Below, one piece after another: positions 1 through 9,025 of a stretch of 64,000 nt of DNA. This DNA comes from Anaerolineales bacterium (GTDB lineage Bacteria; Chloroflexota; Anaerolineae; 4572-78; J111): the NCBI GenBank assembly GCA_020634855.1, contig JACKAU010000008.1, forward strand, positions 186,001-250,000. Direction: 5' to 3'. Numbering within the stretch: position 1 is the stretch's first letter; every line of letters begins with the position of its first letter. A program made the translations under genes and the position numbers. Below the pieces are notes generated by a model. That model saw nothing but the letters and a program-made list of their open reading frames with translations, ran no database searches and was not told where the DNA came from.

Positions 1-34
1 TTCTCTTCTCATTCCTAAAGACGACGCAACGCCG

Positions 35-1312
35 CTAGCCTTCCAGTTCCCGGTTCAGAATTTGCAACACCCCACCCCGGCCTACCAGTCCAACCAATCG
101 GCCTTCAGCATCCACTACCGGCAGCCGTTTGATGTGGTGGGATAGTAACAGCCGCAATGCTTCCAGCAGCGAGGTATCGGGCCTAACGGTAATCACCGGG
201 CTGGTCATCACCTCAGCCGCCGTATGCTGGCTCAGGTGAACTTTATCCGATTGCCCCAGGGGTAAGCGGCGGGTCAACAGTTGCACAATACCGCTCCGTT
301 CGGATTCGTTAACCCGTTTAATCAAATCCCCATCGGTGATGATCCCTACTACGCGCCGGTCGGCGTCAACCACGACCACCCGCCGCCGGGCATGGCTAAC
401 CAGTAGCTCGACCACCTCGGCTAGCGGCGCTTGGGCCAACACCGTGGGGACCTGGGGCATCATCATCTGACTGACCTGGACATAGTGGCCGGGCGGCGGC
501 GCCTGGCGCGTGGTTTCGGCTATCGGCGGTTCGGCCAGCGCCCGCAGTACATTGATCCGGCTGACCATGCCCAACAGTTTGCCGTCGGCGTCGACCACCG
601 GCAGGCGTTTTACCTCGCGCTCAACCATCAAATTGACCGCTTGAGTGATGGTGGTGTCGGGCCTGACCGTGACCGGGTTGGGCGTCATCACCTGGCTCAC
701 CATCTGGCCGGATTGGTGGATTTGAGCCAGTTCTTGCCTAATTTCAGTCTGGGTTAGTTCTTGTTGGGCGCTGGTGGCCGGCAGCCCAGCCCGGCTCAGT
801 AGGTCGCCATCGGTTAAAATACCGACGACGCGCCCCTGGTCATCCACCACCGGCAGCGTGCGGTATACTTTATCCAGCAATAATTCTACGGCTTCGGCCA
901 GCAGCATATTGGGGCGGGCGGTGTAGACCTCGCGGCTCATAACATCGATGACCGGGGCCGAGGCGGGCAACTCGCGCAGTTGGCGATGGCTATAAGAAAT
1001 CACTTCGACATCCTGAATGATAATCAGCCCCTCGGCTACCATCTCTCGCAAGCGGGGCATCACCCGATTAATCCGGGCCGGATTATCGACCCACTCGATC
1101 ACCAGCGGCAGGTCGGCCGACAGGTCAACGATGCTGGCGGTGTGAATCCGGCTAGCTGCGCCAAAGCCGGAAATGGCCCGCGTGACGGTAGCGCCGGCGC
1201 AGTCTTCCTCTTTTAACATGGCGAGAATGGCGGTATGCAGCGGTTTACGGCCCCACCTGTCGCTTTCGCCAATGTATACGGTTACTTTTTTGGCTAAACC
1301 AATGATTTCCAT
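35..1312 (-). CDS. DUF190 (PII-like) protein with four CBS domains
   Basis: The first ~105 residues match the DUF190 family (PII/CutA-like fold: KKVTVYIGESDRW near the start, then VIEWVD and VEVISY). Four CBS units follow, each with the signature 'LPVVD..GR.VGI.TDGDLL' or a close variant; unit 3 has RRVVVVDADRR. CBS domains usually bind adenine nucleotides and gate a partner, so this is probably a cytosolic energy or metabolite sensor; the partner is unknown. A longer frame opens at 1369, but a perfect AAGGAGG lies 8 nt before the ATG at 1312, so I use that start (425 aa). It is transcribed away from the GMC oxidoreductase at 1740. DUF190 genes often sit beside crcB fluoride channels; none is seen here. 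Family calls are strong, function is not. Confidence 0.9.
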   Translation of the reverse strand: MEIIGLAKKVTVYIGESDRWGRKPLHTAILAMLKEEDCAGATVTRAISGFGAASRIHTASIVDLSADLPLVIEWVDNPARINRVMPRLREMVAEGLIIIQDVEVISYSHRQLRELPASAPVIDVMSREVYTARPNMLLAEAVELLLDKVYRTLPVVDDQGRVVGILTDGDLLSRAGLPATSAQQELTQTEIRQELAQIHQSGQMVSQVMTPNPVTVRPDTTITQAVNLMVEREVKRLPVVDADGKLLGMVSRINVLRALAEPPIAETTRQAPPPGHYVQVSQMMMPQVPTVLAQAPLAEVVELLVSHARRRVVVVDADRRVVGIITDGDLIKRVNESERSGIVQLLTRRLPLGQSDKVHLSQHTAAEVMTSPVITVRPDTSLLEALRLLLSHHIKRLPVVDAEGRLVGLVGRGGVLQILNRELEG

Positions 1313-1739
1313 TATTACAACCTCCTTGTTGTAGTCATTGAGATTGACAGGTAGCGATCCAACCTTCATTATTCCACGCTACTCGGAATCTTTCACTGCT
1401 TAACTTCATAGCAGTGAGTATACTCAGGCAACATATCTGAATCAAGAAGTCACAAACAAAGACAAGCAGTTCAGTATGCGGGCCATAATTCTCATTCGCC
1501 AGGTATGACCTAATATTCCCATATTAATCTCAGCCAAACCTGTGATATATTGAAAGCATCCCAGCCAATCCGGTTCTGGTTGAATCATTGCCACCACCTT
1601 CTCAAGTCATCGAACAGCTTTTCTGCCAATCGTATACGTTTCACTAATCCTACTTTTACAAACCAGTCCCCGACCTTAAATGTAGCCGGGTTTAGCCGAT
1701 TAGGTTTGAAAAATTTTTAGCGACAGGAGAGAATGTTCG
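1313..1739. promoter_or_regulatory. Divergent intergenic region
   Basis: This stretch of about 430 bases separates the minus-strand DUF190/CBS gene from the plus-strand GMC oxidoreductase, so it must hold both promoters. Ribosome binding sites are visible at each end (AAGGAGG for the left gene, CAGGAGAG for the right). The middle is AT-richer, but I cannot point to a convincing -35/-10 pair or operator. Confidence 0.4.
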
Positions 1740-3551
1740 ATGTTCAAAATTTATTTTAAAACAATAAAGTACCGGCCTGATCTTCAAGTCACCATTCGGT
1801 CGCAACAAATACAAGGGTGGCAGGAAGATTTTCCCGGCGATTTTGAAGATGATGCCTGGGTATTTACGCTGGATGAGGATCTGTTTGCCAACGGCATGGA
1901 ATTCAAGTTTGTATTAGAAGAGCAACTCTACATGATGGGGAATAATCTCGCGATCAACCCCATCGCCGGCGGCGGCTATAATTTTGATGATATAGGGATC
2001 AATTTTCCCCCAGTTACGGAAGCCATTGTCGAAAATGGAGTGGTTCAGCAGAAATTCTTTCCGCCCAACCTCAACGAAGACATCGTATATGATGTTATTG
2101 TGATTGGATCGGGCATTGGCGGCGGCGTTGTGGCTGAACAAGCCGCTGATTTAGGGCTGTCGGTCTTGATTTTAGAGTTGGGCAGCTATCTATTCCCCAC
2201 CCATGTCGGCGATCTGCCCCGGCAGCATCAAATTGCAAAAACGGTCGATAAACATATCTGGAGCCTGTGGGACGACTTCAAAGTAACAAATTACGTAAAC
2301 GGGCCGGGATCGCAATATTACGGGGGGCAGGGATTTTGTTTAGGCGGTCGGAGCGTGTTTTGGGGCGGGTTTATTCCCCGGATGACTTGGTGGGAAATGG
2401 ATTTATGGCCCCAAGATGTTCGTTGGTATTTGGAAGATAGTGGCTACAACAAAGCCGAACGGCTCTTAAAGAAATCGTTGCTGCAATCCGATTACCAAAC
2501 GCAAGTACTCCGTTATTTTGAGCGAAACTTCCGTGATTTTGTTGCCTTAACGGCCCCAATGTCTAATGAGACAACCAACCGGCTCCAAAATAACGTTGCC
2601 GCCGGCATCTTTTCTACGGCAGACTTGCTGATGGAGTCGAGGCTGACCGGCGGCCAATTTGGGGCGCAAAATCTTACCATAAACCTCAATCACGCCGTCA
2701 CTGAACTGCTCTGGGAAGGAGACAAGGTGACGGGCGTAGTGGCTTACGATTTGATCGCTGACAAGAGCCGAACGTATCGTTCGCAAATGGTGGTGTTATC
2801 AGCCGGAACCATCGAGAGCGCCAAAATTGCTCAATTGAGTAATCTCAAGAATCCTCACCAGCTTATCGGCACGGGAATTACCGATCATCCCATTTACTAC
2901 ACCCATTTTGCCCTACCCAACAGTTCCGAACTCTATCAAGCCGACTCATCAGCTAAGTTTATGCTGCGGCATCGGAATGCGGGCGAGCCGGACCAGGCTA
3001 ACCAACCGCAGCATCGCTTCAATGTACTGATTGAATTAGGGGCCGATTTCAACCAAGGTCGCTATGTTGATCCTGATATTTTGGACGCTATGCAAGCGGC
3101 CAAGGGGAATAGTATGCTATGCGAGATCGTATTCCTATTCAACACACCCCTGGTCGAGACCAATCAACTGACGCAGAATGGCCCTTCCTATTACAAGCCG
3201 GTTATTAACATGCAGCCCGGATACATCTCGCCGGCTGAGTGGGCGGAGATTGGGCAAATCAAACAAGCCGTTTTGCAGGCTCTGGGGGCCGAAGCCCTGC
3301 CTTTCCAAAACTTAGATCTCAAACAAGCGGACCTGGGCGGCGTGGCGCATGAAGTAGGGACGTTACGACTGGGAACCACCGAAAATAGCGTAGTCGATAC
3401 CCAGCTTAAATTTCGCGGCTACGATAATCTCTATGTGTGCGATCTCTCGGTCTTTCCAGCCTCACCCGCAGCCAATCCCACGCTGACATTAACGGCCCTG
3501 GCCTTACGGCTCAGCGATCATCTAAGAGAACGGTTCGATGCAATGGGGTAA
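1740..3551 (+). CDS. GMC-family FAD oxidoreductase with extra N-terminal domain
   Basis: A 603-aa protein. Residues ~117-150 form the FAD-binding Rossmann motif (DVIVIGSGIGGG, then ELG), and the C-terminus has the GMC_oxred_C ending (NLYVCDLSVFP..PAANPTLT). The family oxidises alcohols or sugars with FAD; the substrate cannot be told. The first ~100 residues are not part of the core. They look like a small beta domain (FKFVLEE, GNNLAINP, INFPP) resembling starch-binding or CBM20-type modules, a tentative reading. No signal peptide is seen, so it is probably cytosolic. A GGAGAG site 7 nt upstream supports the ATG at 1740. It is one of only three clear plus-strand genes and stands alone. A second, unrelated GMC enzyme lies at 35123. 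Confidence 0.88.
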   Translation: MFKIYFKTIKYRPDLQVTIRSQQIQGWQEDFPGDFEDDAWVFTLDEDLFANGMEFKFVLEEQLYMMGNNLAINPIAGGGYNFDDIGINFPPVTEAIVENGVVQQKFFPPNLNEDIVYDVIVIGSGIGGGVVAEQAADLGLSVLILELGSYLFPTHVGDLPRQHQIAKTVDKHIWSLWDDFKVTNYVNGPGSQYYGGQGFCLGGRSVFWGGFIPRMTWWEMDLWPQDVRWYLEDSGYNKAERLLKKSLLQSDYQTQVLRYFERNFRDFVALTAPMSNETTNRLQNNVAAGIFSTADLLMESRLTGGQFGAQNLTINLNHAVTELLWEGDKVTGVVAYDLIADKSRTYRSQMVVLSAGTIESAKIAQLSNLKNPHQLIGTGITDHPIYYTHFALPNSSELYQADSSAKFMLRHRNAGEPDQANQPQHRFNVLIELGADFNQGRYVDPDILDAMQAAKGNSMLCEIVFLFNTPLVETNQLTQNGPSYYKPVINMQPGYISPAEWAEIGQIKQAVLQALGAEALPFQNLDLKQADLGGVAHEVGTLRLGTTENSVVDTQLKFRGYDNLYVCDLSVFPASPAANPTLTLTALALRLSDHLRERFDAMG

Positions 3552-3573
3552 CGTAAAAACTCATTAAACGCCT

Positions 3574-3619
3574 AACCCGGACGAGCCGGAACCAAAAAGG
3601 ATTTAACGCCAAAGATGCT
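3574..3619 (+). repeat. Dispersed intergenic repeat, 'ggatttaacgc' type, copy 1
   Basis: Motif with 'aacccgg', 'gagccggaacc', 'aaaaaggatttaacgc', 'caaagatgct'. Related copies lie at 31008-31054 (opposite orientation) and 51279-51326. Two of the three copies sit beside the 'tgtcatttcg' palindromic element. Confidence 0.6.
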
Positions 3620-3655
3620 AATGGTTTCGCTGAGTTCGGAAATAGATGGACTTCA

Positions 3656-3812
3656 TGTCATTTCGTAGCGATAGCGGAGAAATCCCTGTGACAATACAAT
3701 GAAAGGTTATCCGGCAGGGGAAATTTGAAGCGACAACGCCAGTTTTCCCCTGCGAAGATTTCATTTATTGAAATGTCTGAGGAATTTCTCCGCCTCCGGC
3801 TACGAAATGACA
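3656..3812. repeat. Palindromic MITE-like element, 'tgtcatttcg' family, copy 1
   Basis: Ends are a perfect 14-bp inverted repeat (tgtcatttcgtagc ... gctacgaaatgaca). Inside is a second inverted pair (caggggaaa ... tttcccctg), so the whole could fold into a long two-stage hairpin. It is longer (157 bp) than the ~95-bp copies at 31073 and 36932, which suggests a nested insertion. No ORF inside. It occupies most of the gap between the GMC gene and the Ig-repeat gene. Confidence 0.8.
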
Positions 3813-3849
3813 TACTCGGCTTTAATTATCGAAACTCAGGTTATAAACT

Positions 3850-4809
3850 CTATTGAACATAGATCGTCGTATTGGCCTGAATGGTGTTGCTGCCGCATTG
3901 GGCGAATAGCGCGTAATTCGTACTCTGGCCCGGTTGCACGGTTTCTTGACCTGGCGTCGCTACGCCAACGATGCCGCCGGGCGTACTTAGATAAACCCCA
4001 CTGGCGTTGGTGACCGGTCCCCATTGCAGAGTGGATGACTGCCCGGATTGAATCACCTGCGGATTGGCGATAAAGAAGGGGATGTTGGGCACCCCGGTAC
4101 AGTTTAGGGTGCCCGCGACCGTAACCGTCACCGACTGGCCTACCACGTCATTACCGCAATACCCAAACAACTGGTACGTGGTCGTCTGGCCGGGCTGAAC
4201 CACTAATTCCCCCGGCGTCGCGACGCCCTGCTTGCCTTCGGGAGTGACCAGCACCGCCGCCTGAGCGTTTTCAACTAACCCCCAGGACAGGGTCGTCGTC
4301 TGGCCCGGCTCGATCACCAAGGGATTGGCTGTAAAGGATGAAATAACGGGCGACCCGCCATTGCCACAGGCGCTCACTCCAACGTTGACGGTGACCAAAG
4401 CCTGAGCCGTGGTCTCCCCGCAAACCGCCTGAATCATATAGGTCGTGGTTTGGTCCGGCTGCACCGTCATTTGACCGGGGGTACCCACTCCGGTTTTTTG
4501 ACCGGGGGTCACCAGATAAGCGACCTGAGCATTATTGACCGGCCCCCACGTCAGCGTGGCCGTTTGGCCTGGCTCGATGGTGGTCGGACTGGCAGAGAAG
4601 TAGGATATCTGCGGTACGCCGGAACAGTCTGATTGCTGGGCCGGAACGGCCAGGTCTACGATGGCCTGGGTTTGGGGCAAAGTTCCCGAAGCGGATGCTG
4701 CAACGGCGGAGGTGGAATCCGCCGCATAAGCGAAGAAGATTAACAGCGCCAGCAGCAGTCCCAGACCATTAAATACCATTTTCTTAGTTGATTTCAATTT
4801 ACTCATCAT
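3850..4809 (-). CDS. Secreted protein with three Ig-like repeats
   Basis: A 319-aa protein with a basic N-terminus and hydrophobic segment at ~12-32, read as a signal peptide. Three repeats of ~85 aa follow, each starting with a Cys, then 'P.I..F.A.P..I..GQ...L.WG.V.NA', 'GV.TPG...VQP.Q.T.Y' and a second Cys in an 'xCG' motif. The Cys pair in each repeat suggests one disulfide per domain, consistent with an extracytoplasmic location. The fold is probably an Ig-like beta sandwich (inference). No catalytic motif is seen; an adhesive or cell-surface structural role is plausible. The start has GAGGTG 7 nt upstream. The neighbour at 4845 is a paralogue with the same three-repeat architecture, 35 bp away, so the two look like a tandem duplication and an operon. 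Confidence 0.85.
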   Translation of the reverse strand: MMSKLKSTKKMVFNGLGLLLALLIFFAYAADSTSAVAASASGTLPQTQAIVDLAVPAQQSDCSGVPQISYFSASPTTIEPGQTATLTWGPVNNAQVAYLVTPGQKTGVGTPGQMTVQPDQTTTYMIQAVCGETTAQALVTVNVGVSACGNGGSPVISSFTANPLVIEPGQTTTLSWGLVENAQAAVLVTPEGKQGVATPGELVVQPGQTTTYQLFGYCGNDVVGQSVTVTVAGTLNCTGVPNIPFFIANPQVIQSGQSSTLQWGPVTNASGVYLSTPGGIVGVATPGQETVQPGQSTNYALFAQCGSNTIQANTTIYVQ

Positions 4810-4844
4810 CGATATTCACCTCGTAAAGTTTCAGATATCCGCAT

Positions 4845-5876
4845 CTATTCCACGGTAACGGTTATATTGGACCGGACAATATTGGCGCCGCAGAAGGCGA
4901 CCAGTTTGTAGGTGGTGGTTTCAGTGGGTGTCACCGTCTCATCGCCCGGCGTGGCCACCCCCGTAATAGAGGTTCCATCGGTCAGATAAGCGCCGCGAGC
5001 GTTCGCGACCAGTCCCCACTCCAACTTACTGCTCTCGCCCGCTTTAATGGTGGGTGGGTCGGCGGTGAAGGATGAAATGACCGGCTGGCCGTCGCAGGAT
5101 TCGGTATCTGTCACCTCCACCGTCACATTCTTTTGCACGACATCCGTGCCACAGAAGGCCACCAGCGCGTAGGTGGTGGTCTGGCTCGGTTCAACCACCA
5201 TATCCCCCGGGGTCGGCACTCCGACCTTGCCCTCCACCGAGAGCAGAACGGCGGCTTTGGCGTTGGTTACCGCGCCCCATTCCAGGGTGCTGGTTTCGCC
5301 GGCCTTAATGGTCGTTGGATTGGCGGTGAAAGTCTCGATGCTCGGTACGCCTTCGCAATCAGTCGGCGCTTCAACCTCCACGGTGACCTGCTGCTGAACC
5401 ACCACCTGACCGCAAATGGCGTAGAGTGAATAGGTGGTGGTGTGGTTGGGCTGGACCGTGGTTTGACCGGGGGTGGGGACGCCCAATCGGCCATCGGGAC
5501 TAACCAGTTCGGCCGCCTGGGCATTGGAGACCAAGCCCCACTCCAGACTGGCGCTTTCACCGACCTGAATGGTGGTCGGGTTGGCTGTGAACGACGAAAT
5601 GACCGGCACCCCCTCACAACTAGTGCCTGATGGTGAGGCTGCGGCTTCCTCCGTGGGGGAGGCGGCCTCAGCCGTGGGGGGCGGGGTGTAAGTGGGCAGT
5701 GGTTCTAAGGTGGGCAGGGGTTCCGGGGTGGGATAAGGGGTGTAGGTCGGCAAAGGGGTATAAGTTGCCAACGGGGCGGGTGTGGCGGCCGGGGCACAAG
5801 CTGCCAGGATGATGACCAGTACGAGTACTGCCCCTGGTAAAACAAACTTCTTTGGGTTCAATTTGATTCTGAACAT
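4845..5876 (-). CDS. Lipoprotein with Pro/Thr linker and three Ig-like repeats
   Basis: A 343-aa paralogue of the gene at 3850. The N-terminus is a lipoprotein signal (hydrophobic stretch ending LAAC, Cys27), so the mature protein is expected to be lipid-anchored outside the membrane. Residues ~28-88 are a linker of repeating P/T/Y units (TPLPTYTPYPTPEP type), a likely extended stalk. Three ~83-aa Ig-like repeats follow, with conserved 'SSFTANPTTI..GES..LEWG.V.NA' and a closing 'A.CG' Cys. GAGGAG lies 6 nt before the ATG. The pairing of an anchored and a freely secreted version of the same repeat protein suggests a surface assembly or scavenging role, but no ligand can be named. Confidence 0.87.
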   Translation of the reverse strand: MFRIKLNPKKFVLPGAVLVLVIILAACAPAATPAPLATYTPLPTYTPYPTPEPLPTLEPLPTYTPPPTAEAASPTEEAAASPSGTSCEGVPVISSFTANPTTIQVGESASLEWGLVSNAQAAELVSPDGRLGVPTPGQTTVQPNHTTTYSLYAICGQVVVQQQVTVEVEAPTDCEGVPSIETFTANPTTIKAGETSTLEWGAVTNAKAAVLLSVEGKVGVPTPGDMVVEPSQTTTYALVAFCGTDVVQKNVTVEVTDTESCDGQPVISSFTADPPTIKAGESSKLEWGLVANARGAYLTDGTSITGVATPGDETVTPTETTTYKLVAFCGANIVRSNITVTVE

Positions 5877-5929
5877 CTAATTCTCCTCTTAGATTTTTGG
5901 CTCAATAGGATTTCGTGGGGTTAACGCCA

Positions 5930-5984
5930 TAAAACGTAAAACGTGATGCGTAAAAGGGAATTACATTTTACGTTTTTCGTTTTA
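5930..5984. repeat. Short AT-rich palindrome ('aaaacgtaaaacg')
   Basis: Imperfect inverted repeat: 'aaaacgtaaaacg' facing 'ttttacgtttttcgtttta' around a ~20-nt centre. It lies between the PRC-barrel gene and the Ig-repeat lipoprotein and could act as a hairpin or weak terminator between them. Confidence 0.5.
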
Positions 5985-6037
5985 CAAGCTGGTCAACCCT
6001 CTGAGTTCCAAAAGAGCTAGATTTTTCAAATGACCTC

Positions 6038-6676
6038 TTAACCAAACAACCGTTTCACCGGAATAGAGGGCCGCGATTTCACCGTGGCCTTGTCTATCTT
6101 GAGGTAGACCGTATCGGCCGTAACCCGATCGACATCGGCGAGCGGAAGGGTTACCTCTTTCTTGCCCCACAGATGGCCGTGTCTCAGGACCACGTGGGTA
6201 ATTTTCCAACTTTCCGGCTCGACCATCAGCTCATCGACCTGGCCGATTCTGCCGTCGGTGGCCTGCACGTGCATCCCCCGGTAGATTTCCATTTCCCCCT
6301 CAGGAATATGTTCTTCCGGGATGGGCAGGGGCAGTTCGGTTTCGGGGATCACCATCGGCTGCATATAAGGGTCCAATTGACTCCAATAAGAGTCCATAAC
6401 AGCATATTCCGCCGACACCGGCGGAAGGTAACGGGTTGTAATAAACGGCTCCATCTGGGCCACATCCGCCTTGGTACAGTTCAAACGGATCAAGTCGTGG
6501 GTGGTGTCGGTGACGTGCTCAATGGGCACCAGGCGGGTCGGCTCATCGGGCAGGTGGTTATCTTCAATGACCAGGTGGGTCACCTGGCGAGCCACAGGAT
6601 TGACAATGAGATGGGCCGATTGACCGCAGGGGCCATCGGTGCATTCTACATTGGCTTTGATAGGGATCTCTTTCAC
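6038..6676 (-). CDS. PRC-barrel domain protein
   Basis: A 212-aa protein with two PRC-barrel-like halves. Residues ~1-70 (CTDGPCGQSAHLIVNP, then VTHLVIED and RLVPIEHV) and ~128-205 (VQATDGRIGQVDELMVEP, then ITHVVLRHGHLWGKKEVTLPL) each follow the 'D..G..G.V..L..D.....I..LVV' pattern. Such proteins are small soluble adaptors in stress and metabolic settings; the precise role is unknown. It starts at GTG, chosen because AAGGAG sits 7 nt upstream. The linker at ~85-125 is Pro/Glu-rich (TELPLPIPEEHIPEGE). No membrane segment or signal peptide is visible, which sets it apart from the extracytoplasmic proteins on both sides. Confidence 0.8.
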   Translation of the reverse strand: MKEIPIKANVECTDGPCGQSAHLIVNPVARQVTHLVIEDNHLPDEPTRLVPIEHVTDTTHDLIRLNCTKADVAQMEPFITTRYLPPVSAEYAVMDSYWSQLDPYMQPMVIPETELPLPIPEEHIPEGEMEIYRGMHVQATDGRIGQVDELMVEPESWKITHVVLRHGHLWGKKEVTLPLADVDRVTADTVYLKIDKATVKSRPSIPVKRLFG

Positions 6677-6816
6677 GGTTTTTCTCCTTCGATTTAGGAT
6701 CGTGAATTAAATAGTTTCGGAAATGTAGCGGAGCGACAAAGCTGGCTTTGTCATACAGATCGGGTCAAAGTAAACTTTGACGCTCCAGATCATCATTTCC
6801 GGAAAGGTACTGACCA

Positions 6817-8856
6817 CTACGGCTCCACTGTGGGCGACTCGGTTGTTGGCATCACGGTTGGCGGTTCAGTTGTTGGCGCAGCCGTCGGTTGTTCGGTTGG
6901 GGCTACGGTTGGCGGTTCGGTTGGAGCGGCGGTCGGTGGTTCGGTTGGGGCTACAGGCGGAGGCTCAGTCGTTGGGGCAACCGTCGGCGGCTCGGTTGGA
7001 GCGGCGGTGGGTTCCTGGGTTGGCTCTTGAGTTGCGGTGGGGGCGATGGGTTCCGTTGTCGCCGTGGGCGTTTGGGCTGCCTGGTTAATCTGAATCTGGT
7101 AGTTGGTCGCCCCTGACAAGCCCTGGTTATCGGTGACGATCAGGATCACATTAAAGATACCGGTGTTGGCATAAGCGTGTTGAACGGTGACGGCATTGGC
7201 CTCGCTGCCGTCGCCGAACTGCCAGAGGTAGCTCACAATCGGGTTGGTCGATTGGGAGTTACTGGCATCAAACGTCACCGACTGGCCGACATCCGCCTGG
7301 GCCGGCGCAGAAATCACGGCGATCGGCGCTTCGGCTGCCGGCTGGGTAATCTGAATCTGGGTGTTGGCCGACCCGACCAAACCGTTTTGATCGGTGACGG
7401 TCAGGATCACATTGTAGATACCCGGCGTCTCATAGGTATGTTGCAGTTGGACGGCGTTGATGTTGGTACCATCGCCCATCTGCCAGGCATAACTGACACA
7501 AGGGGTCGGGCAGATGGAGGCGCTGCCGTTAAAGACGACCGCCTCACCGACCCGCGCATTGGACGGGCCGACGATGATGGCTCGCGGTGGTTGGTCCGGG
7601 GGCGGGGTCGGTTCCACGGTCACAATGCTGATCTGATGCGTGGTGGTATTGCTCAAATCTTGATTATCCGTCACAGTGAGGGAAACCTGATAGGCGCCGG
7701 GCGCGTTATAGACGTGGCTTACGTAGATGCCGGTCGCGGTGGTACCGTCGCCAAAATCCCAAGCGTTGCTGACAATCGTATTGTCCACCGCCACCGCCGA
7801 ACCGAGGGCGTTGAAGTTAACCGGCTGCCCCGTCTGGCCCTGGTTGGGGCCATTGATCACGGCCACCGGCGGCTGGCTCGGCTCATTGGCCTTGACCCAA
7901 CCAAATCTAATCTGGCCGTTGCCGGTCTGTTTGAAGTATTCGACTTGCAGACCGTGCTGACCGGCCGATATCTGGCTGCTGGCTTCCAGATCACGCAGCG
8001 GATCGGGCAGCCAATTGTCGATAATGGGTTGGCCGTCGAGCAGCACTCGCACACCGCCTTCCACTTGCACCCGGAAGATATAGGTGCCGTCTTCGAACTC
8101 GTCCAACCGACTCCAACGGATCGAGTAATCATCGTCAGGCACCACACCCGGCAGCGGAGAGGCAGCCCCCCAATCGTAGTCGATCACCGTTTCGTTGAAG
8201 ACCGCGACCGGGTTGCCGGCCAGGCTGGGATTGTCGAAATATTCGGCTTTCCAGTCGGGGAAGTTCTGCTGGTGTTCCACCGCTAGTTGGGCCACCGCGT
8301 TGCCACGAGTGTGGAAGTAGTCCATCCGCACGCTGCGGGTACCGGCCACCACGTTCACCACCGCTTCCACATCGCGAACCGGGCCGGGTCGCCACTGGTC
8401 AATGATCAATTGATCGTCAACCCAGACCCGCACGCCGCTGTCGTGCCGGACGCTAATGAGGTAGGTTCCGGCCGGTACATCGCGGCTAATCGTCCAGCGG
8501 ACCGAGAAGTTTTCGGCCGGTACGCCGGGCGCAGGGGGATCCGTGCCCCAGTCAAAGTCGATGTATTCGTCATTCTGGACCACCACGGGCTCACCCTGTA
8601 GATCGGGATTGTCAAAGTACTCGCCCTGCCAGCCGGTGATGACCACCGGCGTTGGCAGCGGCGTCGGTGGAGCAACGGTAGGTACCAGGGCGACCTGGGT
8701 CGGCGTCGGTTGAGCCGCGGATCGCCACAATGCGGTCACATCGAACAAAAAGAACAGACTGAAGAAGCAAGCCCCGCCGATGATGATCACAGCAACGGCG
8801 ATAATGACCACTTGGGCCAGGGGGGAGCTTCCTTTAAATTGATTCCAAAGATTCAT
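6817..8856 (-). CDS. Membrane-anchored PA14-like/PKD surface protein with Thr/Pro tail
   Basis: A 679-aa protein. A single membrane segment lies at ~15-38 (VVIIAVAVIIIGGACFF), leaving the remainder outside. Two PA14-like modules follow (~72-200 and ~203-320), each beginning 'EYFDNP.L.G.PV' and containing 'V.VWVDDQ.IID.W' or a similar phrase. Three PKD domains come next (~330-592), each with the PKD hallmark (WDFGDGT, WQMGDGT, WQFGDGS) and 'TPGIYNVILTVTD'. The last ~80 residues are a repetitive PT tail (TEPPT, APTEPP) typical of a wall-spanning or O-glycosylated stalk. PA14 and PKD modules suggest carbohydrate or protein binding. No enzyme domain is seen. It could be a substrate for the glycosyltransferases at 54-57 kb, which is speculation. 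Confidence 0.86.
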   Translation of the reverse strand: MNLWNQFKGSSPLAQVVIIAVAVIIIGGACFFSLFFLFDVTALWRSAAQPTPTQVALVPTVAPPTPLPTPVVITGWQGEYFDNPDLQGEPVVVQNDEYIDFDWGTDPPAPGVPAENFSVRWTISRDVPAGTYLISVRHDSGVRVWVDDQLIIDQWRPGPVRDVEAVVNVVAGTRSVRMDYFHTRGNAVAQLAVEHQQNFPDWKAEYFDNPSLAGNPVAVFNETVIDYDWGAASPLPGVVPDDDYSIRWSRLDEFEDGTYIFRVQVEGGVRVLLDGQPIIDNWLPDPLRDLEASSQISAGQHGLQVEYFKQTGNGQIRFGWVKANEPSQPPVAVINGPNQGQTGQPVNFNALGSAVAVDNTIVSNAWDFGDGTTATGIYVSHVYNAPGAYQVSLTVTDNQDLSNTTTHQISIVTVEPTPPPDQPPRAIIVGPSNARVGEAVVFNGSASICPTPCVSYAWQMGDGTNINAVQLQHTYETPGIYNVILTVTDQNGLVGSANTQIQITQPAAEAPIAVISAPAQADVGQSVTFDASNSQSTNPIVSYLWQFGDGSEANAVTVQHAYANTGIFNVILIVTDNQGLSGATNYQIQINQAAQTPTATTEPIAPTATQEPTQEPTAAPTEPPTVAPTTEPPPVAPTEPPTAAPTEPPTVAPTEQPTAAPTTEPPTVMPTTESPTVEP

Positions 8857-9025
8857 ACCTTTCCTTCCTCTTTTAATTAAAATAAAATACGAAAACCTGC
8901 ATCTGCCGCAGGATAACGGGTCTGGTTATCACCTGACCGGACGGCTCTGCTTCACCGCCGTAACTGACGATGAAGCGGTTCCCTTGTAGCCGCCATAATT
9001 ATCCTGCTTTATCTATCTTCTTTGT

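Noticed and set aside
7177..8286. Long open frame on the plus strand (369 aa) opposite the PA14/PKD gene
   Set aside because: It is the antisense shadow of a repetitive coding sequence; the translation has no family features and the minus-strand protein is clearly real.
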